Source: Xanthomonas arboricola (lineage in GTDB: Bacteria; Pseudomonadota; Gammaproteobacteria; Xanthomonadales; Xanthomonadaceae). Taken from it: a stretch of 64,000 nt of DNA. The DNA is taken from contig NZ_MIGY01000002.1 of the NCBI RefSeq assembly GCF_002940665.1, forward strand, positions 1,014,683 through 1,078,682, in the 5' to 3' direction. The notes below the pieces were generated by a model, which was not told the origin of the DNA, made no database searches, and saw only the letters and a program-made list of their open reading frames with translations. Each line of letters starts with the position of its first letter. Position 1 is the stretch's first letter. Below, one piece after another: positions 9,390 to 20,946 of the stretch. Made by a program: the position numbers and the translations under genes.

Positions 9390-9525
9390 CTCGACTGGCC
9401 CTTGCCCGCCCACCGTCGCGGGACCTTACGCGGCATGGATGCCGCGTAAGAGCCTACAAGGACGTACTTGCGGCGTGTCCCGCGATGGTGGGCGGGCAGG
9501 GGCCCTGCAGCCAGGCCGCAGATCA
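9390..9525. repeat. Long palindromic repeat unit A1
   Basis: The outer arms (around 9400-9420 and 9480-9503) are complementary over about 22 bases, and an inner perfect 26-base palindrome lies at 9425-9450 (core GGCATGGATGCC). The unit can fold as one long branched hairpin. Similar units follow at 9578-9715 and at 42279-42378. Confidence 0.8.
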
Positions 9526-9577
9526 TCCGCTCTACGATTGAGCTATCGCACGTGCGACTGCTTCAAAAGACCGACTA

Positions 9578-9715
9578 TCTTGACTGGTCCTTGCCCGGCT
9601 ACCGTCGCGGGACCTTACGTGGCATGGATGCCGCGTAAGCGCCTACAAGGACGTACTTGCGGCGTGTCCCGCGATGGTAGGCGGGCAAGGGCCCTGCAGC
9701 CAGGCCGCAGATCCG
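9578..9715. repeat. Long palindromic repeat unit A2
   Basis: This second copy of the A1 unit has its inner palindrome at 9614-9639 (one G-T mismatch). In the outer stem A1 has CCACC facing GGTGG, while A2 has CTACC facing GGTAG, so pairing is kept by a two-sided change. A shorter 3' fragment of the unit recurs at about 9790-9830. The 9716-9959 remainder before the next gene shows nothing else. Confidence 0.8.
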
Positions 9716-9959
9716 TCGATCTGCAGCTGATCTATCAGCGCTATCCAGGCCCTCGGGGCACGACACCCAAAGCACAGAGACTTGGCCGTGCTGGGCGGGC
9801 AAGGGGCCTGCAGCCAGGCCATAGATCTACCGACGTCGGCTGCACCCACCTGGCGGTGGGCTGCGTCGTTTGCCAGCCGCTCAAAGAAGTAGCGCCAGCA
9901 TCGAATGCATCAATTGCCCGGTCTCACCACCTGACACATCGCAGCGCTATCCTGTGCCC

Positions 9960-10745
9960 ATGTTCAAGCCCGTCCGCCGCCTTGTCGCGCCCGCCCCGCA
10001 GGTTGTCGAACGCGATTGCCTGCGTCTGCAATTGGACGGGCGCGAGATCGCGGTGCTGCGTGTGCGCGACCCGCGTGCGCGGCGCGTCAAGCTCAGCGTG
10101 GACGAACGCGGCGCGCGGCTGACCTTGCCGCTGCGCGCAAGCCTGGTGGCCGGCGAACGCTTTCTGCAGGCGCATCTGGACTGGCTGAGCATCCAGTTGT
10201 CGCGTTATCAGCAGGTCGATGCGTTTCCGGCGCTGGAGCGTGGCGTGCCGGGGTTGTTGCCGTTACGCGGGGCCTTGTTGCCGCTCAGCTGGCACGACGG
10301 GCGCTATGCACGCATCGAGGTTACCGATGACGGCGCGCAGTTCCATGTGCCGCCCCGCCTGGGCGATGCAGGTTTGCGCCGCACGCTGAAAGAATTCTAC
10401 GAAGCGCAGGCGCGCGCCGATGTCGGCCGCTGGTTGCCCACCTATCTGCCCGGCCTGCCGCGCGCACCGGCGCGGGTGCGGCTGAAGGTGATGTCCTCGC
10501 AGTGGGGCTCGCTGGCACCGGATGGCTCGATGGCGCTGGATCTGGCGCTGGTGCTCGGCCGCCCGTCCGCGTTCGAGTACGTGCTGGTGCACGAGCTCTG
10601 CCATCTGCTGCAGGCCAACCACTCGCCCGCGTTCTGGGCCGAGGTGGAACGGCGCTTCCCCGCCTGGCGCGACGAACGCAGCTATTTCCACGAGCACGGC
10701 CGCCAGCTCAAGGCGCAGCTGCGGCGGTTGTTGCAGGTGGAGTGA
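9960..10745 (+). CDS. YgjP/WLM-type zinc metallopeptidase (DUF45)
   Basis: The product has the HELCH zinc motif (from EYVLVHELCHLLQANHS) and a third ligand region downstream (FHEHG), as in the SprT/YgjP family of M48-like metal hydrolases. The preceding block KVMSSQWGSLAPDGSMALD is also characteristic of the family. The start is the ATG at 9960 (MFKPVRRL); an upstream ATG at 9870 reads into the repeat. Length 261 fits. Its cellular substrate is not established. It is followed by a convergent alpha/beta hydrolase. Confidence 0.8.
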   Translation: MFKPVRRLVAPAPQVVERDCLRLQLDGREIAVLRVRDPRARRVKLSVDERGARLTLPLRASLVAGERFLQAHLDWLSIQLSRYQQVDAFPALERGVPGLLPLRGALLPLSWHDGRYARIEVTDDGAQFHVPPRLGDAGLRRTLKEFYEAQARADVGRWLPTYLPGLPRAPARVRLKVMSSQWGSLAPDGSMALDLALVLGRPSAFEYVLVHELCHLLQANHSPAFWAEVERRFPAWRDERSYFHEHGRQLKAQLRRLLQVE

Positions 10746-10887
10746 GGCAGGTCGTCGCGATGCAGTTGGCATCGCTGGCGCTACCTGCCGGTGGTGCCGG
10801 CACTGAGGTCTGCTGTCGCATGCAAGGCAACAAGCACGAACGTCAGCGGCGTGGCATCGCGCAGGACGCATGCATGCATTCCACGCA

Positions 10888-11760
10888 TCACGTGTGCGGC
10901 GGCGGCAACGACGCCAGAAAACCATTGATCACCGCCGCCACCGCGTCCGGTGCTTCCATGTGCACATGGTGCGTGCCCGGCAACAACTGCAGGCGTGCAT
11001 CGCGCATCAGCGCGACGCGGTGATCGCGCAAGGCATCGGGAAAGTACACCTGCGCCGGCGTGGCGAAGATGGCCTGGGTCGGGCAGGCGATGGAGGCCAG
11101 CAGCACGTCGATCTGCGCTTCGGTCATGCGGATCGCAGTGGGCAAGGTCAGGCGCGGGTCGCTGCACCAGCTATAGCCGCCTTCGACCGCGCACACGCCG
11201 CGCTCCACCAGCAGCCGCGCGGCCGGTTCGCTGAGCTGGTTGGCCATCATGCGTGCGCGCACCGGCATCTCCATCGACGGAAACACCCGCAACGGCCGCT
11301 GCGCCAGCGTGCGCGCCGAGGCTACCGCGTCGCGCAGACGGGTGGCGGTGCTCTCGACCGGCTCGGCCAGCGCGCCCAGCGCCTCGATCGCGATCAGTGC
11401 CTCGATGCGTTCCGGCGCCGCAGCGGCCAGCAGGCTGGCAACGCCGCCGCCCAGCGAATGCCCGAGCACGCTGAAGCGCTCCCAGCCCAGACCATCGGCC
11501 ACCTGCAGCAGGATCGCGATTGCGCTGCTGAGCGTGTACTCGGCGCCGATGGGCAGCCACGCGCTATGGCCGTGACCGGGCAGATCCAGCAACACCAGAT
11601 CCAGGTCCTGCGCGTGCAGATGCGCGCTCAGCGGCAGGAAGCTGGCGGCATTGTCGAGCCAGCCATGCAGCGCCAGCACCCGGCGCGGGCCACGTTCGGG
11701 ATTGCGCAGCCCGGTGACCCGGCCAATCGCCAGGTCGCACGCAAACGGCTCCAACTTCAC
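10888..11760 (-). CDS. Alpha/beta hydrolase
   Basis: This 290-residue alpha/beta-fold hydrolase shows [13 protein letters not shown] (oxyanion region), the nucleophile elbow GHSLGGG and the C-terminal catalytic His in HHVHMEAPD. The start is GTG at 11760, overlapping the hemH stop as GTGA, so translation is probably coupled to hemH. The family covers esterases, lipases and similar enzymes, and nothing here fixes the substrate. No signal peptide is present, so it is likely cytoplasmic. Confidence 0.8.
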   Translation of the reverse strand: MKLEPFACDLAIGRVTGLRNPERGPRRVLALHGWLDNAASFLPLSAHLHAQDLDLVLLDLPGHGHSAWLPIGAEYTLSSAIAILLQVADGLGWERFSVLGHSLGGGVASLLAAAAPERIEALIAIEALGALAEPVESTATRLRDAVASARTLAQRPLRVFPSMEMPVRARMMANQLSEPAARLLVERGVCAVEGGYSWCSDPRLTLPTAIRMTEAQIDVLLASIACPTQAIFATPAQVYFPDALRDHRVALMRDARLQLLPGTHHVHMEAPDAVAAVINGFLASLPPPHT

Positions 11761-12713
11761 GCGCGTCGCGCCAACGCGGCCAGTGCCTGCGCATGCGCCG
11801 GGCTGGCGTTGAGGCAGGGGATATAGCTGAGCGTGGCGCCGCGTTCGGCCAGCGTTTCGGCAAAGCCCAGCGCCACTTCTTCCAGGGTTTCCAGGCAGTC
11901 GGTGGCAAAACCCGGGCAGACCAGGTCGAAGCTGCGCACGCCGCCTTCGGCCAGTTTCCACAAGGTCGGTTCGGCGTACGGCTGCAGCCAGCGTTCCGAA
12001 CCGAAGCGCGACTGGTAGCCCATCTGCCATTCGTCCGCGCCCAGGCCGAGCGCGGTGACGATGGCCTGCGCGCTGCGCTCGCATTGCTGAGGATACGGGT
12101 CGCCGGCATTGGCCACGCGCTGCGGCAGGCCGTGGAAGGAGAACATCAGCTTCTCGCTGCGCCCGTGCGCCTGCCAGTGCGCGCGGATCGAATCGGCGAT
12201 CGCCGCGACCCAGCCGGCGTCTTCGCAATAGTCCTGGATCACCTCCACCGCGATCTCCGGCGCACTCGGGCGCCAGGCATCGATCACGTCCTGGATCGAG
12301 GCGGTGGTGGTGGTGGAATACTGCGGATACAGCGGCAGCACCACGATGCGTCTGATACCGCGCGCGCGCAGACCATCCAGCGTCTTGCGCAGCGCCGGGG
12401 CGCCATAGCGCATGGCCCACTCCACGTGCCAGTCCGGCATGACCTCTTTCAGGCCCTCGGCCAGACGGCGCGTGTACACCGCCAGCGGCGAGCCGTCCGG
12501 CAGCCAGACCTTGGCGTACTTCTCGGCCGATTTGGGCCCGCGGATCGGCAGGATCACCCCATACAGCAGCGGCTTCCAGAACAGCGGCGGGATCGCCACC
12601 ACGCGGCGGTCGCTGAGGAACTCGGCCAGGTAACGGCGCACGGCCGGGGCGGTGGGCGACTCGGGGGTGCCGAGATTGACGACCAGCAGGGCGGTATCGG
12701 GGGGGGTGTTCAT
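11757..12713 (-). CDS. hemH: Ferrochelatase
   Basis: HemH inserts ferrous iron into protoporphyrin IX, the last step of haem synthesis. Motifs are [12 protein letters not shown] at the start, FSFHGLPQR with the catalytic His, and [14 protein letters not shown] with the conserved Glu. The start is the ATG at 12713 (MNTPPDTA); an upstream ATG at 12773 would add 20 atypical residues. Length about 318 is normal. The gene is divergent from the YSC84-like gene, with 162 bases between. Confidence 0.93.
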   Translation of the reverse strand: MNTPPDTALLVVNLGTPESPTAPAVRRYLAEFLSDRRVVAIPPLFWKPLLYGVILPIRGPKSAEKYAKVWLPDGSPLAVYTRRLAEGLKEVMPDWHVEWAMRYGAPALRKTLDGLRARGIRRIVVLPLYPQYSTTTTASIQDVIDAWRPSAPEIAVEVIQDYCEDAGWVAAIADSIRAHWQAHGRSEKLMFSFHGLPQRVANAGDPYPQQCERSAQAIVTALGLGADEWQMGYQSRFGSERWLQPYAEPTLWKLAEGGVRSFDLVCPGFATDCLETLEEVALGFAETLAERGATLSYIPCLNASPAHAQALAALARRA

Positions 12714-12875
12714 GCGTCCCATTCTGGCAGAGCGCAGCGGTGCTGCCGAGGACAGCGCATTGATCGCTCCCATTGACCGCCTCTGACACCCCCGGCTGCG
12801 CTCACCACCGATTCATTGCGCCACCACTAACGTCGCGCCATTGCTATCTTTGACGATTGTCCTTTGGAGCTTGTC

Positions 12876-13778
12876 ATGCCTCGTCTGTCGCGCCTGGCCC
12901 TATTGTTGTCGCTGACCTTCGCCGCCGGCCATGCCGTCGCTGGCCCGGAAGAGGACCAGCGCGCGCGTAACGCGGTGCGCGTGCTCAACGAGATCATGAA
13001 GATTCCCGAGCAGGCGATCCCGGACAAGCTGCTCGACGAAGCGCGCGCCATCGTGGTCATCCCGGACACGCTCAAGGCCGGGCTGGTGATCGGCGGCCGG
13101 CGCGGGCACGGCCTGATGTCGATGAAAAACGCCGACGGCAGCTGGTCGCAGCCGGTGTTCGTCAAGCTCACCGGCGGCAGCATCGGCTTCCAGGCCGGCG
13201 TGCAGTCCTCCGACGTGGTGCTGGTGTTCCGCAACGACCGTAGCCTGGACAACATCGTCAACGGCAAGTTCACCCTCGGGGCCGATGCCGGCGTGGCCGC
13301 CGGCCCGGTCGGCCGCAATGCCGCCGCCGCCACCGACGGCCAGCTCAAGGCCGAAATCTGGTCGTGGTCGCGCGCCCGGGGCCTGTTCGCCGGCGTGGCG
13401 CTGGACGGCGCGGTGCTGCAGATCGACGATGCCGCCGACCTCAACGCCTACGGTGGCGGCGCCACCCCGCGCATGATCTTCGAAGGGCGCACCAACGAGC
13501 GTGCCTCCACCGACGTGACCGCCTTCCGCGACCGCCTGGAAGAGGCGACCTACACCGCACGCGCCAATCGCGGTACCGATGGCAGTGCCGACGACGCGTC
13601 CGGCGCGCCGCGTCCGGCAACGCCGCCACCGGCACAGGCGGCCGCTACGCCGCCGCCGGCGGTCAACGAGGCCAGCACCGTGCCGATGCAGCCCAGCACG
13701 ACGCCACCGCCGCAGCAGGGCTTCCAGCCGCTGTCCGATGGCGAAATCCGCACCGAATCGCTGGACGGCAACCGCTGA
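12876..13778 (+). CDS. YSC84/SYLF-domain secreted lipid-binding protein
   Basis: A signal peptide ([22 protein letters not shown]) precedes a SYLF/YSC84 domain: repeated [37 protein letters not shown] and the segment ending DLNAYGG. The last 80 residues are Pro/Ala/Thr-rich and probably disordered. SYLF domains bind phosphoinositides in eukaryotes; the bacterial role is unclear. The start at 12876 is preceded by GGAG. The tatABC genes follow 73 bases downstream on the same strand. Confidence 0.75.
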   Translation: MPRLSRLALLLSLTFAAGHAVAGPEEDQRARNAVRVLNEIMKIPEQAIPDKLLDEARAIVVIPDTLKAGLVIGGRRGHGLMSMKNADGSWSQPVFVKLTGGSIGFQAGVQSSDVVLVFRNDRSLDNIVNGKFTLGADAGVAAGPVGRNAAAATDGQLKAEIWSWSRARGLFAGVALDGAVLQIDDAADLNAYGGGATPRMIFEGRTNERASTDVTAFRDRLEEATYTARANRGTDGSADDASGAPRPATPPPAQAAATPPPAVNEASTVPMQPSTTPPPQQGFQPLSDGEIRTESLDGNR

Positions 13779-13851
13779 CGGGCTGTCATCCCCCTGCGCG
13801 GTGCGCTGGGGTATCCTGCGTGCTCCTTCTTCTTCAGCAAGCGAGCAGATC

Positions 13852-14073
13852 ATGGGCGGTTTCAGCATTTGGCACTGGCTGATCGTGCTGGTGATCGTGT
13901 TGCTGGTGTTCGGTACCAAGCGGCTCACCAGCGGTGCCAAGGATCTCGGCAGCGCGGTCAAAGAATTCAAGAAAGGCATGCACGACGACGACAAGCCGGC
14001 CGGCAAGCTCGGTGACGACACCCGCACGGCCGAACAGGCACGGCAGGCGCAGGCCGAGCGCGACGCGCGTTGA
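13852..14073 (+). CDS. tatA: Sec-independent translocase TatA
   Basis: TatA is the pore-forming subunit that moves folded twin-arginine proteins across the inner membrane. The 73-residue protein has one N-terminal helix ([15 protein letters not shown]), the hinge FGTKRL, and the amphipathic helix [16 protein letters not shown], with a charged tail. It opens the tatABC operon, and tatB starts 16 bases after its stop. A Tat-type signal occurs in this window on the GH43 protein at 56517. Confidence 0.95.
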   Translation: MGGFSIWHWLIVLVIVLLVFGTKRLTSGAKDLGSAVKEFKKGMHDDDKPAGKLGDDTRTAEQARQAQAERDAR

Positions 14074-14088
14074 TCCGGAGCGGCGTCG

Positions 14089-14679
14089 GTGTTTGACATA
14101 GGTGTTGGCGAACTGACGCTGATTGCGATCGTCGCCCTGGTCGTGCTCGGTCCCGAGCGCCTGCCCAAGGCGGCCCGGTTTGCCGGACTGTGGGTGCGCC
14201 GCGCGCGCATGCAGTGGGATTCGGTCAAGCAGGAACTGGAGCGCGAGCTGGAAGCCGAAGAGCTCAAGCGTAGCCTGCAGGATGTGCAGGCCTCGCTGCG
14301 CGAAGCCGAAGACCAGCTGCGCAACAAGCAGCAGCATCTGGAGCAGGGCGCCCGCGCGCTGCACGACGAGGTCGGGCGCGATATCGATATCCGCAGCCCG
14401 GCCACACCGGTGGCGACGCCGCTGGAGCTGGCGCATGCGGATCTGTCTGCCGGGGCGACCGCCGCGTCGGCAGGAGGTGGCGCGGACGCGCCTGAATCTG
14501 CGGCGCCGGTCATTGCGCAGGCCCAGCCGATTGCGCCGGCACCGCATCAAACGGTGGTACCGGCCCCGCATGCCGCGCATACCACCAGCGCACAGACACC
14601 GGTGAGCGCGACGCCGATCGAGCCGGGCACCGCGACGCCGCTGGCCGGGCCGGGCAAGATCCAGGAGAAACCGCCGTGA
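14089..14679 (+). CDS. tatB: Sec-independent translocase TatB
   Basis: TatB forms the substrate receptor with TatC. It starts at GTG 14089: MFDIGVGELTLIAIVALVVLGPERLP is the diagnostic membrane helix with the Glu and the GPERLP hinge, followed by a long charged helix to about residue 100. The remaining 95 residues are Ala/Pro/Thr-rich and probably disordered. The stop overlaps the tatC GTG start by four bases (GTGA). Confidence 0.95.
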   Translation: MFDIGVGELTLIAIVALVVLGPERLPKAARFAGLWVRRARMQWDSVKQELERELEAEELKRSLQDVQASLREAEDQLRNKQQHLEQGARALHDEVGRDIDIRSPATPVATPLELAHADLSAGATAASAGGGADAPESAAPVIAQAQPIAPAPHQTVVPAPHAAHTTSAQTPVSATPIEPGTATPLAGPGKIQEKPP

Positions 14680-15413
14680 GCCTGTTCGACGACGCACAGG
14701 CCGAAAGCAGTCTGATCGAGCATCTGGTCGAATTGCGTGCGCGCCTGGTGCGCGCCCTGATCGGCCTGGGCGTGGTGCTGCTGGCGTTGCTGCCATTTTC
14801 GCGGGCGATCTATTCGTGGCTGGCCGCGCCGCTGATTTCGCAGCTGCCGCTGGGGCAGACGATGATCGCGATGAATCCGGCCGGCGCGTTCTTCGCACCG
14901 CTCAAGCTGACCTTCTTCGTGGCGGTGTTCGTCAGTGTGCCGTGGCTGCTGTACCAGGCCTGGGCCTTCGTGGCGCCGGGCCTGTACCAGCGCGAAAAGA
15001 AACTCGCATTCCCCTTGCTGGCCTCGGCGGTGGCGCTGTTCTACATCGGCTGCGCATTCGCGTATTTCCTGGTGTTGCCGGCGGTGTTCCACTTTTTGAC
15101 CACGTTCAAGCCGGACGTGATTGCCATTACCCCGGACGCCAATTCGTACCTGGATTTCGTGCTGGCGATCTTCTTCGCCTTCGGTGCGAGTTTCGAACTG
15201 CCGGTGGCGCTGGTGATCCTGGTGCTGCTGGGCTGGGTCAGCCCCAAGCAGCTGAGCGAAGGCCGCGGCTATGCCATCGTCGGGATCTTCATCCTGGCTG
15301 CGGTGCTCACCCCGCCGGACGTGGTCTCGCAGCTGATGCTGGCCATCCCGATGTGCCTGCTCTACGAGCTGGGCATCATCGCCTCGCGTGCGGTGGGGCC
15401 CAAGCCCGCCTAG
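14676..15413 (+). CDS. tatC: Sec-independent translocase TatC
   Basis: TatC is the six-helix membrane core that recognises the twin-arginine signal. The 245-residue sequence opens with the conserved HLVELRARLVRALIG and has the family blocks YQAWAFVAPGLYQREK, FGASFELPVAL and FILAAVLTPPDVVSQ. The start is a GTG overlapping the tatB stop. A REP-type hairpin at 15488-15556 follows and probably ends the transcript. Confidence 0.95.
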   Translation: MSLFDDAQAESSLIEHLVELRARLVRALIGLGVVLLALLPFSRAIYSWLAAPLISQLPLGQTMIAMNPAGAFFAPLKLTFFVAVFVSVPWLLYQAWAFVAPGLYQREKKLAFPLLASAVALFYIGCAFAYFLVLPAVFHFLTTFKPDVIAITPDANSYLDFVLAIFFAFGASFELPVALVILVLLGWVSPKQLSEGRGYAIVGIFILAAVLTPPDVVSQLMLAIPMCLLYELGIIASRAVGPKPA

Positions 15414-15487
15414 CGCCTTGGCTGCAGGCGCGCGCCGACATGCATGCAGGTGCGCAACCCGGCATCGCCCCGGACGCAATCACCCAC

Positions 15488-15556
15488 GTAGGAGCGCACC
15501 CGGGCGCGACTGGGCTTTCCCGAGGAAGGCTTCGTCGCGCCCAGGTGCGCTCCTAC
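15488..15556. repeat. REP-type inverted repeat between convergent genes
   Basis: Two 22-base arms (15488-15509, beginning GTAGGAGCGCACC, and 15535-15556) are near-perfect reverse complements around a 25-base loop. The element lies between the stops of tatC and the convergent membrane-protein gene, so it can serve both as a bidirectional terminator. The same arm appears inside glyS and, in variant form, at 46206. Confidence 0.85.
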
Positions 15557-15600
15557 GGAGCGAGGGCCTGCGGCGGCAACCACATCCCCGGTCAATACGA

Positions 15601-16500
15601 TCAGGCCGCGAACACGTCCGGGCGCGAGGGCGGGGCCGGCCGGGCGACGGCGCCGTCGTGGCTGAACATCTGCTTCCAGGCGGCGTAGACCGAGCCGGCG
15701 AACACCGGCATCAGCACCGCCATCAGCAGCAGCTGGGCCAGCCACATCGCCACGGTCTGGCCGGCCACCAGGCCGACGATCAGCGCCACGATCATCACCG
15801 CGAAATAGATCGCGAAGATGGCGATGAAGGCCAGCACGAAGAACACCAGCATCGCCGGCAGGTTGTGCAGGCTGGCGCGCAGGCTCTCGCGCAGCGCATG
15901 ACCGCCGGTACTGCGGTCGAACATCACCTGCGGCGGCATCACGAACAGTGCCAGCGTCATCGCCGCGAAGGTGGCGATGGTCAGCAGCAGCCACAGCAGG
16001 ATGCGGCCGGCCGGCAGGCTGGCGGCCAATTGCTCGATCTGCACCGGGTCCGGCTGCGCGCCGGACTGGCTGATCTGGTTGATCTTGATCATCACCTCGG
16101 ACAACTGCTGCAGCCCGCTGGCGCCGATCATCACCAGCAGCAGCACGCCCAGCAGCAGGCCGGCGATCAGCTGCGGCAGCAGCGACACCAGCAGATGCGG
16201 CGCGCGGCCGTCCTGCAGGCCGTGCAGCAGATGCGACGGCTTGGCGATGCGGCCTTCGTCGACCTCGCGGATCGCCCACAGCAGGCCGCCCATGAACAGC
16301 GGGCCGGCCAGCACCAGCAGGAACTGCAGGGCCGGGCCCAGCAGCGGCACCAGCACCGACAGCGACACCACCAGGGTGGCCGCCACGCTCCAGATCACCC
16401 CCAGCGAGCCAAGCGCCAGCGGCGCCCGCTTCAACAGCGAGAAACCGGTCAACAGCCATTCTGCGCCGGCAGACGCCGGCACCTTGCGGATTTCGCTCAT
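15601..16500 (-). CDS. BPSS1780-type multi-pass membrane protein of unknown function
   Basis: The 299-residue protein has about six hydrophobic helices, starting with LALGSLGVIWSVAATLVVSL and PLFMGGLLWAIREVDEG. The latter region and the overall layout match the BPSS1780 family of uncharacterised inner-membrane proteins. The ATG at 16500 is preceded by a GGAATGGGA site. It lies 45 bases downstream of the amidotransferase gene in the same direction, so the two may be co-transcribed. No enzymatic motif is present. Confidence 0.7.
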   Translation of the reverse strand: MSEIRKVPASAGAEWLLTGFSLLKRAPLALGSLGVIWSVAATLVVSLSVLVPLLGPALQFLLVLAGPLFMGGLLWAIREVDEGRIAKPSHLLHGLQDGRAPHLLVSLLPQLIAGLLLGVLLLVMIGASGLQQLSEVMIKINQISQSGAQPDPVQIEQLAASLPAGRILLWLLLTIATFAAMTLALFVMPPQVMFDRSTGGHALRESLRASLHNLPAMLVFFVLAFIAIFAIYFAVMIVALIVGLVAGQTVAMWLAQLLLMAVLMPVFAGSVYAAWKQMFSHDGAVARPAPPSRPDVFAA

Positions 16501-16545
16501 TCCCATTCCGGATCGATACGCACCGGACCACCCGGCGTGGCGCGA

Positions 16546-17310
16546 TTATCGCTGCTTTTGCGTGTGTGCGGCGGGATGAGCGTTCACTGTTTGCAGGCCG
16601 CGTGCGTGATGCACGAACCGGCGCAGCAGCTTGCGGGCGATCGGCGCGGCGGTGACCTCGCGGGCCACCGTGCGGGCGCAGTGCCCGTGGCGGGCGATGC
16701 ACTCGGCGCGCGCCTGCACATAGCCGCGCATGTGGTGGGTGGCGAACTCGGGGTGGAACTGCACGCCCCAGGTGGCCTGCCCCCAGCGGAAGGCATGGCA
16801 GCGGTCCTGCCGCGAATGCGCCAGCACGATGGCGCCATCCGGGGCGCGCACCACCGTCTGCAGATGCGTGGCATGCGCCGGGAAGTGCGCCGGCAAGCCG
16901 GCAAACAACGGGTCCTGCTCGGCTGGCGGGTGCAATTCCAGCGCGATGGTGCCGGACTCGCGCCCGGCCGGGTTGTAGTCGACTTCGCCACCCAGCGCGT
17001 GCGCCAGCAGCTGGTGCCCGTAGCAGATGCCCAGCAGCGGCATGCCCTGGTGGGCGGCATCGCGCAGCCATGCGGCACTGCGCTCGCTCCAGTCGGCACG
17101 GTCGGTGACGTAGGCGGCCGAGCCGCTGACGATGGTGCCGGCAAAGCCGCCGCGGTCGGGCAGGCGGCCGCCGTTGGCGACGTCGATGGCGACGGTCTCA
17201 TGCTCGGCCAGCCCGGCCGCGACCCGGATCCAGTGCCGAAAACGGCCGTATCGCTTCATCTCCGGCACGGGATGCCCGGTTTCGATGATCAGGAACGGCA
17301 GGGCGGACAT
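16546..17310 (-). CDS. Class I glutamine amidotransferase-like protein
   Basis: The 254-residue product has the class I amidotransferase triad: the nucleophile in GICYGHQLLAHALGG and the His-Glu pair in GVQFHPEFATHH. It is stand-alone, like GuaA-domain proteins of the YfeJ/YfcR type that are often annotated as GMP synthase-like, without a synthetase partner. The start is the ATG at 17310 (MSALPFLIIETG). The substrate is unknown. The gap upstream, 17311-17838, holds repeats only. Confidence 0.8.
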   Translation of the reverse strand: MSALPFLIIETGHPVPEMKRYGRFRHWIRVAAGLAEHETVAIDVANGGRLPDRGGFAGTIVSGSAAYVTDRADWSERSAAWLRDAAHQGMPLLGICYGHQLLAHALGGEVDYNPAGRESGTIALELHPPAEQDPLFAGLPAHFPAHATHLQTVVRAPDGAIVLAHSRQDRCHAFRWGQATWGVQFHPEFATHHMRGYVQARAECIARHGHCARTVAREVTAAPIARKLLRRFVHHARGLQTVNAHPAAHTQKQR

Positions 17311-17611
17311 GCGGACGAAGATCCAGCAGCGACGGATGCGCCCGATTGTAGGCAGCACCGGCCGGTTTTTTTCAATTGGCGTGCCAACGCATGCAGCTAA
17401 GGTTATGCCGAATGGCTATGTGCTGATGGCTGGGGTTGGTTACCTGCGCTGTGTAGATGTAAGAGCAGTGATGGCTGAGATGGTTTGTGCCACGTCGGTT
17501 CCCGACTCGGTTGCCGCGGTGATCGTGCGCCGCTGATCTGGTTGTACTCGGCCGTGCCGTGTAGTTGGTCAATGGTGATGCCTGGTCCCTGCCAATGGCG
17601 GCATGTGCGTG

Positions 17612-17797
17612 CCGACGTACCCTCATCCGCCCGTCGGGCACCTTCTCCCGGTGGGAGAAGGGAGCAAACGGTGGGAGAGCTGGGCGCCTCTCCCGCCGGG
17701 GCCAGCGGGCACGGCTTGCGCGCCACTGGCGCGCGTGCCTTGGAGCGCCCGCGTCGCAAACGCGCGCCGGGGCGCGGAGCGGGGGTTGGGATGAGGG
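17612..17797. repeat. Interspersed intergenic repeat, copy 1, with flanking hairpin
   Basis: At 17687-17796 lies an approximately 110-base repeat also present at 37108-37217 and, inverted, at 52385-52499. Shared landmarks are GCGCGCCACTGGCGCGCGTGCC, GGAGCGCCCGCGTCGCAAAC and GGAGCGGGGGTTGGG. Upstream at about 17620-17672 is a GGTGGGAGAAGG hairpin element also seen near glyS and at 37262. The rest of 17311-17838 contains a 43-codon ORF (17405-17536) that I do not trust. Confidence 0.8.
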
Positions 17798-17838
17798 ATC
17801 GCCTGTGCCGACAACAGTGCACGTCCCAGGCGATCGGC

Positions 17839-19653
<1,815 letters not shown>

Positions 19654-19743
19654 GTTCGATGTTCCCCTGCAGCGGTGCTCCGCGGCAAAGCGCTGCGGGT
19701 CGGCCGGTATACTAGCGCACCCCTTCCGCACGGCCTTTGCTGC

Positions 19744-20652
<909 letters not shown>

Positions 20653-20656
20653 CCGA

Positions 20657-20929
20657 GCCCTCTCCCCCGGGAGAGGGGTTGGGGTGAGGGTACGGAGGCG
20701 CAGCCCTCCTGCACCCAGACTCCCCAGAGCTTCGCCCGTACCCTCATCCGCCCCTTCGGGGCACCTTCCTCCCGGTGGGAGAAGGGACCCGCAAGCCCCT
20801 CTCCCCTCGGGAAAGGGATTGGGGTGAGGGGACGAGGCGCAGCCCTCCTGCACCCAGACTCCACAGAGCTTCGCCCGTACCCTCATCCGCCCCCTCGGGG
20901 CACCTTCTCCCGACCGGAGAAGGGAACAC
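20657..20929. repeat. Tandem ~138-bp repeat between glyQ and glyS
   Basis: Copy one (20657-20788) and copy two (20795-20929) share the order: a CCCCTCTCCC/GGGAGAGGGG-type hairpin, GGGGTGAGGG, GAGGCGCAGCCCTCCTGCAC, CAGAGCTTCGCCCGTACCCT, GCCCC-TTCGGGGCACC and a final TTCTCCC/GGAGAAGG hairpin. They differ by a few bases. The same parts are scattered at 17612, 37240-37313 and 52090-52130, so this is a mosaic intergenic repeat that duplicated inside the glyQS operon. Confidence 0.9.
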
Positions 20930-20946
20930 GTAAAGGTCCACGTCTT

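Noticed and set aside
9337..10122. Plus-strand ORF with repeated peptides such as AAWMPRKSLQGRTCGVSRDG
   Set aside because: The repeated peptide is the translation of the palindromic DNA repeat, and the frame runs into the true metallopeptidase gene out of register.
17357..17372. ACCGGCCGGT followed by seven T, as a terminator
   Set aside because: The palindrome has no loop and lies upstream of the amidotransferase start rather than at a gene end on either strand.
15388..17400. Open frame of 670 codons on the plus strand across two minus-strand genes
   Set aside because: It covers the antisense of the BPSS1780-type and amidotransferase genes and crosses their intergenic gap. Composition is typical of shadow frames.
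17405..17536. 43-codon ORF reading MPNGYVLMAGVGYL
   Set aside because: Short, no convincing ribosome site, no family. It could be chance in an AT-richer gap.
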